Source: JBASNZ01 sp049657775
Lineage (GTDB): Bacteria > Actinomycetota > Coriobacteriia > Anaerosomatales > Anaerosomataceae
NCBI GenBank assembly: GCA_049657775.1
Contig: JBASNZ010000025.1
Span: forward strand, 1-13,267
Direction: 5' to 3'
DNA: 13,267 bases
Positions 1-7,549 of this stretch are shown in pieces; positions within the stretch are counted from its first letter, which is position 1; each line of letters begins with the position of its first letter. A program made the translations under genes and the position numbers. Under the pieces are notes generated by a model, which was given only the letters and a program-made list of their open reading frames with translations, was not told the DNA's origin and made no database searches.

Positions 1-1612
1 CGACCGAGCCCTTTCGGACCAGCGACTGCAGCACAGCGATGTCGATGGTCCCGGTCGGCTTGCGCTTGCCACCGCCGATGACGCCGATCGATCCCAGCGG
101 AACATCGAGGAATGTAGAGAGCCGCTCCCGCCACTGCTCCATGAGCTCGCGACGATGGACCAGCACGAGCGTACTCACGCCGCGCTTGGCGATCACATTC
201 GCGGCCACCACGGTCTTGCCGAAAGCCGTCCCCGCGCTCAAGACACCGTCGTCGTGCTCCAATACGGCCTTGGCGGCTTTCCGTTGTTCTGGCCGAAGGG
301 TGCCCGAGAACCTTGCGAGCAGTAGCGACCCTTCGGTACGCTCATCCGTGACCTCCAGCAGAGAGCCGTAGCCCTCGATCACCTCTCGCAGGTCATCGAG
401 GCATCCTCTCGGCAGCGCGAGATGCGCGTCAAACTCCTCGGCGCACGAGATGATCCTCGGCTTGTCCCACGTGGGCAGACGCATGGCCTGTGCACGGTAG
501 AACTCGGGATTCTCGAAGGCGGCGAGCCGGGCGATCTGGTCAAGAAGCGAGTCGGGCAGTCCTGCCTTCTCTACGAAGATGAGGTTCGCGCGCACGGCTC
601 GGACGACCGCCGGAACGCGGCCAACGACCTCTGGACGCACACGGGGTGGCGGAACCGGCAGCGACCACGGTGTGTCGCCGCTGCCGTCACCGACCGGGTA
701 GGTCCGGACACCGAGCGGGCTTCCATCCGCGACGAGACGCGACAGTGCAGCGTCGACGACCGAGCGGTCCAGGGGCCCAACGGAGCTCAGGTATGCCCAC
801 TGGTCGGGGTACGGCCGGAATTGCTCATCGACGAAGACCGAACAGCCAGCGGATCGGGGTTCGTGCTGGAGCGGCAAAGCGATGAGGTTGCCGAACCCGC
901 CGCGCGGCATCGTGTCCTGGCTCGGGAAGAGCCGATCGTACGAGCGAAGCGAGAGAGCGTGTCTACCGCGCGCAGCCTGCGTCAGCAGCGCTGTGCCCAG
1001 ACGACGCGCGAGCGCCGCGGGCACCGGCTCGGCGAAGAAGAACCACGCGTGGGCACCACCCCCAGACCGCGACACCTCGACATGGCATTCGACGCCGGAG
1101 GCGGACGCGGCAGAACGGAGCGCGGTCACATCTTCGCGCCAGGTCTCGTCGTCGAAGTCGATGGCGAGGAAGTTGCAGGTCTCGCCCTCCAGCATGGGGT
1201 AGATGCCGATCGTGCTGCGCCCGGTGAGGTGGTCTTCGAGTACCGACGCGCTGAGCGCCACCAACTCTCGATTGGCACAATCGGCACACTTCACGCGCGG
1301 CTTGTCGCACAGTCCCGATCGCCACTCATTGGCGCAGGCCGGCGCATAGCCGCTCGCGCCCGAGCGGCTGTGCCAGCGCCTGGCGAACACATCGGCACGC
1401 CCGCGAAAGAGAGACTGGAACAGCTCGATCTTGGCGGCCGACGACGACGAACCCGTGATTCCGGAGACTGGGGCGATGCCCGGCTGCATTGCAGTCGCGG
1501 CATCCCGGGCCTCAAGCCCCAACATCTCCTTGAGCCGCGCATTCTCTTCGGCAAGCAGGAGGTTCTGCCGTCGGAGCGTCTCGAGTTCGTCCGGCTGAAG
1601 CCGATCGTTCAT
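1..1612 (-). CDS. AEP primase-helicase protein, TOTE conflict-system type (3' end outside window)
   Basis: The minus strand is open from an ATG at 1612 to the left edge (about 537 residues), with no stop in the window. In order it shows: a leucine-rich coiled coil (residues ~8-32); a four-cysteine cluster (C93, C102, C109, C112) that looks zinc-binding; an AEP primase domain with motif I FLAIDFDD (~148-155), motif II SRSGGGAHAWFFF (~181-193) and motif III PRGGFGNLIALPLQ (~236-249); then a superfamily-2 helicase start with Walker A SAGTAFGKT (~458-466) and the segment LVLVHRRELMEQW. The DEAH box and C-terminal half lie beyond position 1. From memory, this architecture matches the primase-helicase of TOTE conflict systems, proposed to act against invading nucleic acid; substrate and mechanism are unproven. 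The start lies 25 bp after the AbiEii stop, with a GGTGGGA ribosome-binding-like sequence 8 nt upstream, so the gene is probably co-transcribed with the AbiE pair. Family assignment is strong; the biological role is inferred. Confidence 0.88.
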   Translation of the reverse strand, partial: MNDRLQPDELETLRRQNLLLAEENARLKEMLGLEARDAATAMQPGIAPVSGITGSSSSAAKIELFQSLFRGRADVFARRWHSRSGASGYAPACANEWRSGLCDKPRVKCADCANRELVALSASVLEDHLTGRSTIGIYPMLEGETCNFLAIDFDDETWREDVTALRSAASASGVECHVEVSRSGGGAHAWFFFAEPVPAALARRLGTALLTQAARGRHALSLRSYDRLFPSQDTMPRGGFGNLIALPLQHEPRSAGCSVFVDEQFRPYPDQWAYLSSVGPLDRSVVDAALSRLVADGSPLGVRTYPVGDGSGDTPWSLPVPPPRVRPEVVGRVPAVVRAVRANLIFVEKAGLPDSLLDQIARLAAFENPEFYRAQAMRLPTWDKPRIISCAEEFDAHLALPRGCLDDLREVIEGYGSLLEVTDERTEGSLLLARFSGTLRPEQRKAAKAVLEHDDGVLSAGTAFGKTVVAANVIAKRGVSTLVLVHRRELMEQWRERLSTFLDVPLGSIGVIGGGKRKPTGTIDIAVLQSLVRKGSV

Positions 1613-1637
1613 AGGCGCAGTCCCACCGCCACAGTCG

Positions 1638-2462
1638 TCATCTCTCGCGACCGAGCGCTTTCCACGGCTCACCGGGAAGGCGCGCGACAAGGTGACCGTG
1701 CACGAGCGACGCAGCGTCTTCCACGTCGTATCCCCCAGGGCCGCGTAGCAGCGGGATCACGTCGGCGCGGAAGTCAGGAGCAGCGAGCTTGCCCGCCATG
1801 TTCGCCTCGAACTCCGCGCGAGAGATCGCGGTCTCGGCTCGCGACAGGCACTCGCCGAGACAGTCGACGATGTGCGCCTCATCCGGGCCGAGCGAGGTGA
1901 GCCCGAGCCACAGGTCATAGAGATCGCGGCCCTTGCGTCGCTGGAAGAGCGCCCGCATCTTGGTCGCCAGCAGCTCCTCCAACGTGAATGTCGTGACCAG
2001 CTCATCGGCCGAGTGCCATGGGCTGGCTACAGCGAATGGCACATGCTGGAGCCCGTCGACGCTGAAGTGCTCCCGGGTGTCGATCTCCACCTTCAACCGC
2101 ATCCGCTGCACAGGCAGTGCTGTGGTCTCGAATCGGTAGAGCAGTTTGGCGCTGGCCGGGCCCTGTTTCCAGGTCGGCTCCCCCAACCAAGGGTCGAGCG
2201 CCTCGCGGAGCTCAGCGAGCACGGGACCGATCGGACCGGCCTCGACCTGCACGAGATCGAGGTTCTCGGAGTAGCGTCCCGGAGGATCGAAGTGGAGCTT
2301 GTGCAGCGCGGTCCCACCGCGAAAGGCGAGCGCCTCTCGCAAGAACGGACGGCTGAAGATCGCGGTGAGGGCTCTGGACAGGACCAGGTCCTGCTCGACC
2401 TGCTCGTCTTGGGGCCACGGCGCAGATGCTCGCCAGGCGGTGATGTGGGCCCGGGGGATCAC
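1638..2462 (-). CDS. AbiEii-type nucleotidyltransferase toxin, copy 1 (type IV TA)
   Basis: This is a 274-residue protein of the AbiEii/AbiGii (COG2253) nucleotidyltransferase family, the toxin half of a type IV toxin-antitoxin pair. Known members transfer nucleotides to RNA targets such as tRNA. Visible motifs are FRGGTALHKLHF (~47-58), then RYSENLDLVQV (~63-73), and the C-terminal signature LLATKMRALFQRRKGRDLYDLW (two halves: LLATKMRAL, GRDLYDLW). The DxD metal motif normally reads SEDIDL; here the first Asp is Asn (codon AAC at 2262-2264), so catalysis may be impaired. It starts with GTG at 2462, overlapping the antitoxin stop by 4 nt (GTGA), which implies translational coupling. The primase-helicase gene follows 25 bp downstream on the same strand. 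Confidence 0.88.
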   Translation of the reverse strand: MIPRAHITAWRASAPWPQDEQVEQDLVLSRALTAIFSRPFLREALAFRGGTALHKLHFDPPGRYSENLDLVQVEAGPIGPVLAELREALDPWLGEPTWKQGPASAKLLYRFETTALPVQRMRLKVEIDTREHFSVDGLQHVPFAVASPWHSADELVTTFTLEELLATKMRALFQRRKGRDLYDLWLGLTSLGPDEAHIVDCLGECLSRAETAISRAEFEANMAGKLAAPDFRADVIPLLRGPGGYDVEDAASLVHGHLVARLPGEPWKALGRER

Positions 2463-3268
2463 AGGTCGATCTCCACGTCCAGATTCGGGATAACGCGCCA
2501 GGGACTGACAGCATCGGCGCCGACCCGGGGTGCGTCGGGAGCGAGTGCAACGGGCCGATAACGCCTGGAGCCGAGGACTCGCAGCAACGGGTCGGCGAGC
2601 CGGGGCTGGCCCGTTTTGTCCAACAGGTAGCCTAAGCGCTGGATCTCGGGGGTCTTGCGCAGTTGCGCGACCGCGCCGAGAGCTTCGGATTCGAGGCGCT
2701 CCGCGAGCTCGAGCAGCACCGTGGCGACATTGCTCCAGCCACCGCAGGCCGCCGAGAAGCGCACGAGATCGAATGCCGTCGATTCAGGCGTGGACACGAG
2801 CATGGTGCCCGTCTCCGTCTGAACCTGGGTGGCGGGAGTCTCGGCCACCTGCCGGCTCATGTGGAAGGTGATGCGCGCGCGTCCGGCCACGCCCTCACGG
2901 GTGGGACGGTCCGTGACGACCTGAAACGTCATCGGCTGCTGATGGGAAGCGCCGTGGATGGCCGCTGCGGATAGCAACCCCACGTAGTAGGGCTGGCCGA
3001 GGAAGCCCATCAGGTCGTCGATGAACCACGAGGGCGGCGGAGAGCCGGCCGTGATGTACTCGGTGGGCACGATCACGTAGAACCCGCGACGCGGAGCCAT
3101 TATGCGGCCGCGCTTCTTGAGCCGGCGCAGGGCGTTGTCGACCGCTATCTCGGACGTCGGGAGTGCGGCTCGCACATCCGCGTGAGAGAACGTGTAGGTC
3201 CCCGTTGCCTGAAGCTGGTCGACGAACGCCGGGACCTCTTCAGGGGCTGCCACGTCTAGAATCGCCAT
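2459..3268 (-). CDS. AbiEi-type antitoxin / transcriptional regulator, copy 1
   Basis: This 269-residue protein resembles AbiEi antitoxins of type IV systems: an N-terminal winged helix (residues ~15-65, with FSHADVRAALPTSEIAVDNA and the basic segment LRRLKKRGRI), then a C-terminal domain with YYVGLLSAAAIHGASHQQP (~93-111) and STPESTAFDLVRF (~159-171). AbiEi proteins typically bind inverted repeats at their own promoter and antagonise AbiEii without a stable toxin-antitoxin complex. It is the first gene of the AbiEi - AbiEii - primase-helicase operon. The ATG at 3268 was chosen because homology begins soon after and no longer open frame exists; its ribosome-binding site is weak (AAAGTGAA directly upstream). 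The region above it holds a short inverted repeat and dispersed repeat copy R1. Confidence 0.87.
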   Translation of the reverse strand: MAILDVAAPEEVPAFVDQLQATGTYTFSHADVRAALPTSEIAVDNALRRLKKRGRIMAPRRGFYVIVPTEYITAGSPPPSWFIDDLMGFLGQPYYVGLLSAAAIHGASHQQPMTFQVVTDRPTREGVAGRARITFHMSRQVAETPATQVQTETGTMLVSTPESTAFDLVRFSAACGGWSNVATVLLELAERLESEALGAVAQLRKTPEIQRLGYLLDKTGQPRLADPLLRVLGSRRYRPVALAPDAPRVGADAVSPWRVIPNLDVEIDL

Positions 3269-3284
3269 TTCACTTTCATAACGT

Positions 3285-3297
3285 AGCGCTCAACGCT
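3285..3297. promoter_or_regulatory. possible operator upstream of AbiEi copy 1
   Basis: A short inverted repeat (AGCG - 5 nt - CGCT) lies 17 bp upstream of the AbiEi start, next to a second AACG motif. AbiEi regulators bind inverted repeats near their promoter, so this is a candidate autoregulation site. Four-base arms can arise by chance. Confidence 0.25.
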
Positions 3298-3362
3298 GCC
3301 TTACGCAAGTAGATTGGCGCTTTCAGAAGGAAGTTGAGAGCAGCAGGGCAGCGAGTGCGATC

Positions 3363-3391
3363 GGGCACCGAATCGGGCACCAAATCCGGGG
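3363..3391 (+). repeat. dispersed intergenic tandem repeat, copy R1
   Basis: Two adjacent 12-bp units, GGGCACCGAATC and GGGCACCAAATC, followed by CGGGG. The variable dinucleotide is AC in both units. It lies between the AbiE copy 1 operon and the broken AbiE copy 2. Confidence 0.8.
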
Positions 3392-3423
3392 CGTGCTGAC
3401 CGTACGATTTCCGGACCCCGCGA

Positions 3424-3446
3424 GTGCGCCGGGGTGGTTGGCGCAC
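3424..3446. other. hairpin-forming inverted repeat
   Basis: GTGCGCC and GGCGCAC form a perfect 7-bp stem around a 9-nt G/T-rich loop, 33 bp right of R1. It could be a terminator-like or structural element after the broken AbiEii copy 2, or part of the module boundary. No T-run follows on either strand. Confidence 0.4.
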
Positions 3447-3500
3447 ACACTCCGAGCGCGACGTCTGCCGACCGTCGTCAGAGTCCGAAATGTCCGCCAT

Positions 3501-3515
3501 TGACGATGATCGTCA
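3501..3515. terminator. 15-bp palindrome over the AbiEii copy 2 stop
   Basis: TGACGATGATCGTCA is a perfect palindrome (6- or 7-bp arms around a central G) that includes the stop codon of the broken toxin at 3513-3515. It may be a weak stem at the 3' end or a protein-binding site. No T-tract is present, so the terminator label is tentative. Confidence 0.3.
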
Positions 3516-4429
3516 TGACCAGCCGTTGCCCGGCGCCCAGTTCAGACTGAACGGCTGCCCGGCTGCCGCCGCATTGGCAGGCGGCATGATGAACACGTTG
3601 ATGTCGTCGACGACGTCGACGAGACGGTCTGGCGCTTCGATTCCCGACCCTCCGAGTCGTGTCACGAAAGCCGCCCACTGCGTCATCCTCTCCGGACGCT
3701 TCGCGTAGTCGTCGGAAAGCACGGCTGGCCGAGAAGATGGCACAGCGGTACCGCGCCGCTCGAAGGTCGCGGCGATGCTTTCTGTCAGATCGCCGCCGGC
3801 GAAGAAGACGGAGCGAGAGAGCATCCAGATGTCGTAGTAGTCCTTCACGCGGCTGTTCAGCAGCCCTTTGCTGATCATGGTCTCGAACTTCTCGGCTATC
3901 GCAGTCGCCGGCTGGTACGCGAGGATGTGCGGCGCGTCCATGTCCAGCAGCGCCGGGTAGTCCACCCATGCGGGCCCGGGTACGGCGATGTCCGCGACGC
4001 CGATATCGAGCTGGAGGCGCATCCGCGCGCCTGCCAATCTGGTTTCGACGAGCGCGCGCTCTCCTGGATACCGGTCCTCGATGGTGATGGGCTCTACGGA
4101 CACATCGGCGGAGAACTCGACACCGCCGGCCGACTCGACCGCGAGGCACTCGCGCACCATCGCGGCGACGGCCTCGGGTGAGTTCTCGATGCGCCCCAGG
4201 AAGTCGATGTCTCTGGTCGGTCGCGCCACCGCCCGTCCCAGACGCGAAGCATCGCCGCGCCCTTGACGATCAGGCGGTCCGCCCACTTGGTCTTCGAGAG
4301 GCGATACAGGAAGCGCTCCATCGCGTAGTACTGGAGCACCTGATTGAAGTCGAGGCCGATCTCGCTGGCCTTGTTCTTCAGGCGAGCACGGACCGATGCG
4401 GGAAGATCCGTCGGGTTCTTGGTGGTCAC
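3513..4429 (-). pseudogene. AbiEii-type nucleotidyltransferase, copy 2, frameshifted
   Basis: The gene is split over two reading frames. From the GTG at 4429 the protein reads to VKGAAMLRVWDGR, then leaves frame. The adjacent frame continues with ARPTRDIDFLGRIEN and runs to the stop at 3513. Alignment by eye with copy 3 (VKGVVMLRVWDAAVARPTRGIDFLG) places the shift in the G/C run near 4231-4236, where one base appears missing. The C-terminal signature is intact (YQPATAIAEKF, SRVKDYYDIWMLSR). This broken copy keeps the canonical TRDIDF metal motif. It overlaps the antitoxin remnant by GTGA, as in the other two pairs. A one-base homopolymer sequencing error cannot be excluded. Confidence 0.85.
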
Positions 4430-4665
4430 AGGAGTGCCGCCATGTAGGGAGAAATGACGGACTCGACCTTGTCGATACGTGCGTACTCCATGATCTCTGA
4501 AGGCGTGGCGGCCCGCTTCCTCACGACTTCTTTAAGTGCCTCCATCGCGATGTCGAAGCCGATCCTGTTGCGGTACTTGAAGCAGTCGGCGACGGTCTTG
4601 GCGACCCCGTACACGCGAAACTGCGCCCCCGCCATCGAGTGCTCCTCCGCTGCGACTGGCCGCAA
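4426..4665 (-). pseudogene. AbiEi-type antitoxin, copy 2, 3' remnant
   Basis: Only the C-terminal part survives. From about 4647 downward the protein (EEHSMAGAQFRVYG, AKTVADCFKYRNRIGFD, MEYARIDKVESVISPYMAAL) matches intact copy 3 almost residue for residue (EEHDMDGTPIRVFD, AKTVADCFKYRNRIGQD, MRYAKVDRVEQVMSPYLQAL). The winged-helix N-terminal half is absent. Upstream the frame meets a stop near 4700, and the ATPase gene ends at 4726. Neither the 60-bp gap nor the DNA upstream of the ATPase gene encodes the missing half. A deletion linked to arrival of the ATPase gene is the simplest explanation. Confidence 0.85.
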
Positions 4666-4714
4666 TCGCGCTGCTGCTCGTGGTCGCGGTCCATCTCTTC
4701 AGCACGAGGTACAT

Positions 4715-4735
4715 CAAGGGTTAGGCTAGCCCTTG
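4715..4735. terminator. near-palindrome spanning the ATPase stop codon
   Basis: A 21-bp near-palindrome with arms CAAGGG and CCCTTG plus an inner TAG/CTA pairing (two mismatched positions) surrounds the ATPase stop (4726-4728). It could act as a stem at the transcript end, though no T-run follows on the minus strand. It also sits where the ATPase module meets the truncated antitoxin, so it may mark an insertion end. Confidence 0.4.
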
Positions 4736-6117
4736 GATCCAAAGATGCTCTCGGCAGTCACTGAGAGGACCCCGGACGGTACGTTGTGTAGCTCCTCGCG
4801 GGCGCACACCGCGAGCGCCAGGTCACCTGCTGGCCCGGGCAGCGCCGCAGCCTTTCGCTCGAGTCCGCGTACGAGCGAGCTGGCATCTTCGCTTCGCGCC
4901 CACTTCGCCTCACCGACGAGGGTCGGCGTGCGCGAGCGGCCGCTGAGCCCGACCGCGTCGATCTCGACCGAACTGTCCTGGTTCCACCAGGGTCCGATGG
5001 CCACCATGTCTGCCGGAAGCGCTGAGCCGACGAGCGATCGCAGATGCCAACGGAAGGCCTCTTCCCAAGGCCGGCCCATCGCGTCGTCGAGTGAGGCTAG
5101 AAGCGTCTTGGCCACCGCGTCGCCGAGCCCGCGCTCGATCTCGGAGCGATTCGGCTCGACGTGTGCGAGCCAGAACGCGAGGTAGTTGTCGGCGATGCGA
5201 TAGAGGCGCCGCTTGGTGCGGCGTTCGTCTTCGGTCACGGGGATTAGCCGCTCGACCAACCGGAGCTCGATCAGCCGGTCGAGGGTCCGGGCGGGCTCGG
5301 TCCCGATCGCGTCGGAGATCTCGTTGTGCTTGGTACGTCCCGTCGCGATCGCGCGCAACACGCGCCCGCCCACATCGCCCAGGTCGGCCTCGGTCGCGAG
5401 CAGCAGCTGGCCTTCAGTGAGCAGGGGCGCTCCCGGGCGGCAGAAGAGCCGCTCGATGTTCTTAGCGATCGAGGCGGACTGGTCCCACCACGACAGGTAG
5501 AGCGGCACCCCGCCGAGCAGTCCCCACACGAGCGCGCGATCCGCGGGCTTCAGGTCGGGAAGCATCAGGGCGGCGTCGCTCGGCTTGAACGGGTGGAGCT
5601 GCAGCGCGAGGCCGAAGCGGCCGTAGAGGGGGGAACGTTCCTCCTGCATCGCCTGCATCGTGCGCACCGCCGAGCCGCAGACTAAGATCCGCAGCTTCGT
5701 TGCGCCCGCCGCACGGTCCCAGAACGCGCGGATCAGGCCTTCGATGTGCGGGGTGTTCGACTTGAGCTCCGGGAACTCATCGAGCACGAGCAGCAGCGGC
5801 TCAGACGTCGCCGCCGATGCGAGCGTATCCAAGGCATCGTCCCAGTCGGCGAAGGGGCGCGCCAGAAGGTCGCGGATCCCTGAAAGGCCGAGGTCTGCGG
5901 CCTCGCGGGAGATCAGGCCGAGTTCGTCGACCGCGGGCCTGCCTGCGGCAGTATGGAAGAGCGTGCGCTTGTCTTCGGCGAAGCGCTGGAGCAGCAGCGT
6001 CTTGCCGACGCGCCGGCGGCCCCAGACGATGGCGAGGCCCGCACCCTCGGACGCCCACCATCCCTCAAGGGCCGCGAGCTCGTCGTGGCGGTTCACGAAT
6101 CCAACGGACTTCATCAC
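4726..6117 (-). CDS. archaeal-type P-loop ATPase with C-terminal DUF234 PD-(D/E)xK-like domain
   Basis: This 463-residue protein has the ATPase_2 / DUF234 architecture (COG1672-like). Residues ~5-210 form the ATPase: FVNRHDELAAL, Walker A GRRRVGKT (33-40), Walker B LLLVLDEFPEL with D113/E114, LVCGSAVRTM (sensor-like) and SPLYGRFG (possible arginine finger, R167). A winged-helix stretch follows (~255-310, KHNEISDAIGTEPARTLDRL). The C-terminal domain carries D387 ... E403-A-K405 (SVEIDAVG and LVGEAKW), matching a PD-(D/E)xK nuclease signature with all three residues present. Substrate and role are unknown; the family is common in archaea and patchy in bacteria, often near mobile genes. The start is the first of two tandem ATGs, 7 nt after AGGTGA. 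It probably transcribes alone: an operator-like palindrome lies upstream and no partner gene is adjacent. Confidence 0.85.
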   Translation of the reverse strand: MMKSVGFVNRHDELAALEGWWASEGAGLAIVWGRRRVGKTLLLQRFAEDKRTLFHTAAGRPAVDELGLISREAADLGLSGIRDLLARPFADWDDALDTLASAATSEPLLLVLDEFPELKSNTPHIEGLIRAFWDRAAGATKLRILVCGSAVRTMQAMQEERSPLYGRFGLALQLHPFKPSDAALMLPDLKPADRALVWGLLGGVPLYLSWWDQSASIAKNIERLFCRPGAPLLTEGQLLLATEADLGDVGGRVLRAIATGRTKHNEISDAIGTEPARTLDRLIELRLVERLIPVTEDERRTKRRLYRIADNYLAFWLAHVEPNRSEIERGLGDAVAKTLLASLDDAMGRPWEEAFRWHLRSLVGSALPADMVAIGPWWNQDSSVEIDAVGLSGRSRTPTLVGEAKWARSEDASSLVRGLERKAAALPGPAGDLALAVCAREELHNVPSGVLSVTAESIFGSKG

Positions 6118-6123
6118 ATCACC

Positions 6124-6145
6124 TGTAACTTACATCGACGTAAGT
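6124..6145. promoter_or_regulatory. overlapping palindromes in the ATPase gene leader
   Basis: TGTAACTTACA (6124-6134) is a perfect palindrome around a central C. It overlaps ACTTAC - 6 nt - GTAAGT (6128-6145). Both lie 6-28 bp upstream of the ATPase start, within an AT-richer patch. This fits an operator at or just below the promoter; the regulator is unknown. Confidence 0.4.
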
Positions 6146-6326
6146 AGCATCTGATGTGAGTTTACTCGGACGGATGTGATTGTCCAGCGATGGGGTCGCG
6201 CAATGGGCTTGCCACCTGCGTTGCACGCTCAGCCCTCCTCAGGGGACCAGGACGACCGAGCGAATACGAAACGCAACGGCTCTAGTGTGCAAAGCGAGGC
6301 TTTGGTATCGCTTGGGCTTCCCGCCA

Positions 6327-7478
6327 TCAGACAGCTCGCCAAGCATCGGATCGGCGCCCCAGCTGCTCTGAGAGCACGGAACCGACGAGCCGGATGATGC
6401 TCTCACGGTTCGGGAAGATGCCGACCACGTCGCTCCGTCTGCGGATCTCGCGGTTCAGACGTTCCTGAGGGTTGTTGGACCAGATCTGACACCAGTGGGC
6501 GGTCGGGAAGGTCGCGAACGCCGTGATGCCGGCTGCCGCATCCTCGAGCAGTGCGGCCACATCGGGGAAGCGCTCGGACAGCTGTTCGACCACACGTGCG
6601 AGCTGAGCGGCCACCTCTTCCGCACCCGGCTGCGCGAAGATCGTGCGTACGAGCGTGGCCACGAACGGTTGGGCTGATTTCGGCACCCGGCAGAGCACGT
6701 CTCGCATGAAGTGGGTGCGGCACCGCTGCCAGGCCGCACCGAGGAGAGTCGCCTCGATCGCTGAGATGAGCCCCTTGTGGGAGTCCGAGACCACGAGCTT
6801 CACGCCGGTAAGCCCTCTGGCGACGAGGTCTTTCAGGAACGCGGTCCAGGCGGGACCGGACTCCTCGGTGAACGTGTCGAGACCCACGATCTCGCGGCGA
6901 CCCTCGGCGTCCACCGCCGTGGCGACGACGCAGGCGACTTTCACGACCCGGCCGCCCTCCCGTACGCGGATGGCGAGCGCATCGACCCACAGGTACGGGT
7001 ACGCTCCGTCATCGAGGGGACGGCTTCGGAAGGCGGCCACCTCCTCGTCGAGCGTCGTGGCCAGCCTCGATACCTGCGACTTGGAGATGCCCTCGATGCC
7101 GAGGGTCTTCACGAGCCCGTCGACTCGCCTGGTCGAGACCCCGCGCACGTAGCACCCGGCGATCACGGCCACGCGGGCACGCTCCGCACGGCGGCGGTTC
7201 TCCAAGAGCCAGTCAGGGTAGTAGCTGCCTTCGCGCAACTTGGGGACGGCGAGTTCGATCGTGCCCACACGGGTATCGAGTTCGCGCTCCCGGTAGCCGT
7301 TGCGGCGGTTCACACGCGCCTCGGAGCGTTCGCCGTATCCGGCACCGCACAAGGCGTCCGCCTCCGCGCCCATGAGCCCTTCGGCAAACACCTTGAGCAT
7401 CTCGCGCATCCGGTCGAGATCGGCGTCCACAAGCGTCTTGCGCAACCACGTCAGCCGGTCCATGTTGTCCTTGGTCAC
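6327..7478 (-). CDS. IS256-family (Mutator-like) transposase, C-terminus abnormal
   Basis: This DDE transposase has the family pattern: RNGYRERELDTRVGTIEL near the N-terminus, first catalytic Asp in LWVDALAIRV, second in KLVVSDSHKGL with RCRTHFMRD after it, and Glu in NPQERLNREIRRRSDVVGIFPN. I chose the GTG at 7478 (383 residues, MTKDNMDRLTW...) because it follows GAGGAGGAG at normal spacing; the frame is open further upstream but enters the element's hairpin leader. The end is odd: after SIIRLVGSVLSEQ the protein reads LGRRSDAWRAV and stops, lacking the usual short tail of the DEW...RRY type. Shifting frame by one base gives a tail with KPKRYQSLALHT, so a late frameshift is possible. The catalytic core is complete. 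Confidence 0.9.
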   Translation of the reverse strand: MTKDNMDRLTWLRKTLVDADLDRMREMLKVFAEGLMGAEADALCGAGYGERSEARVNRRNGYRERELDTRVGTIELAVPKLREGSYYPDWLLENRRRAERARVAVIAGCYVRGVSTRRVDGLVKTLGIEGISKSQVSRLATTLDEEVAAFRSRPLDDGAYPYLWVDALAIRVREGGRVVKVACVVATAVDAEGRREIVGLDTFTEESGPAWTAFLKDLVARGLTGVKLVVSDSHKGLISAIEATLLGAAWQRCRTHFMRDVLCRVPKSAQPFVATLVRTIFAQPGAEEVAAQLARVVEQLSERFPDVAALLEDAAAGITAFATFPTAHWCQIWSNNPQERLNREIRRRSDVVGIFPNRESIIRLVGSVLSEQLGRRSDAWRAV

Positions 7479-7527
7479 TGTCTCCTCCTCGGTCTCGGGC
7501 TTTAACCACCCTCGAGGATGGAGCAGT

Positions 7528-7549
7528 GGCCGCCTCATGTCAGGCGGCC
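7528..7549. other. hairpin in the IS256 leader
   Basis: GGCCGCCT and AGGCGGCC form a perfect 8-bp stem with a 6-nt loop, 50 bp upstream of the transposase start. Leader hairpins in insertion sequences often limit transposase expression from outside transcription; that role is inferred here. Confidence 0.5.

Noticed and set aside
422..1900. A 492-codon plus-strand open frame
   Set aside because: It is the antisense shadow of the primase-helicase and AbiEii genes; its translation is Arg-rich, low-complexity and family-less, while the minus strand shows clear motifs over the same bases.
4532..4742. Small minus-strand frames between the ATPase and the antitoxin remnant (e.g. MMYLVLKRW...)
   Set aside because: They are short, have no similarity I recognise and overlap the remnant in another frame.
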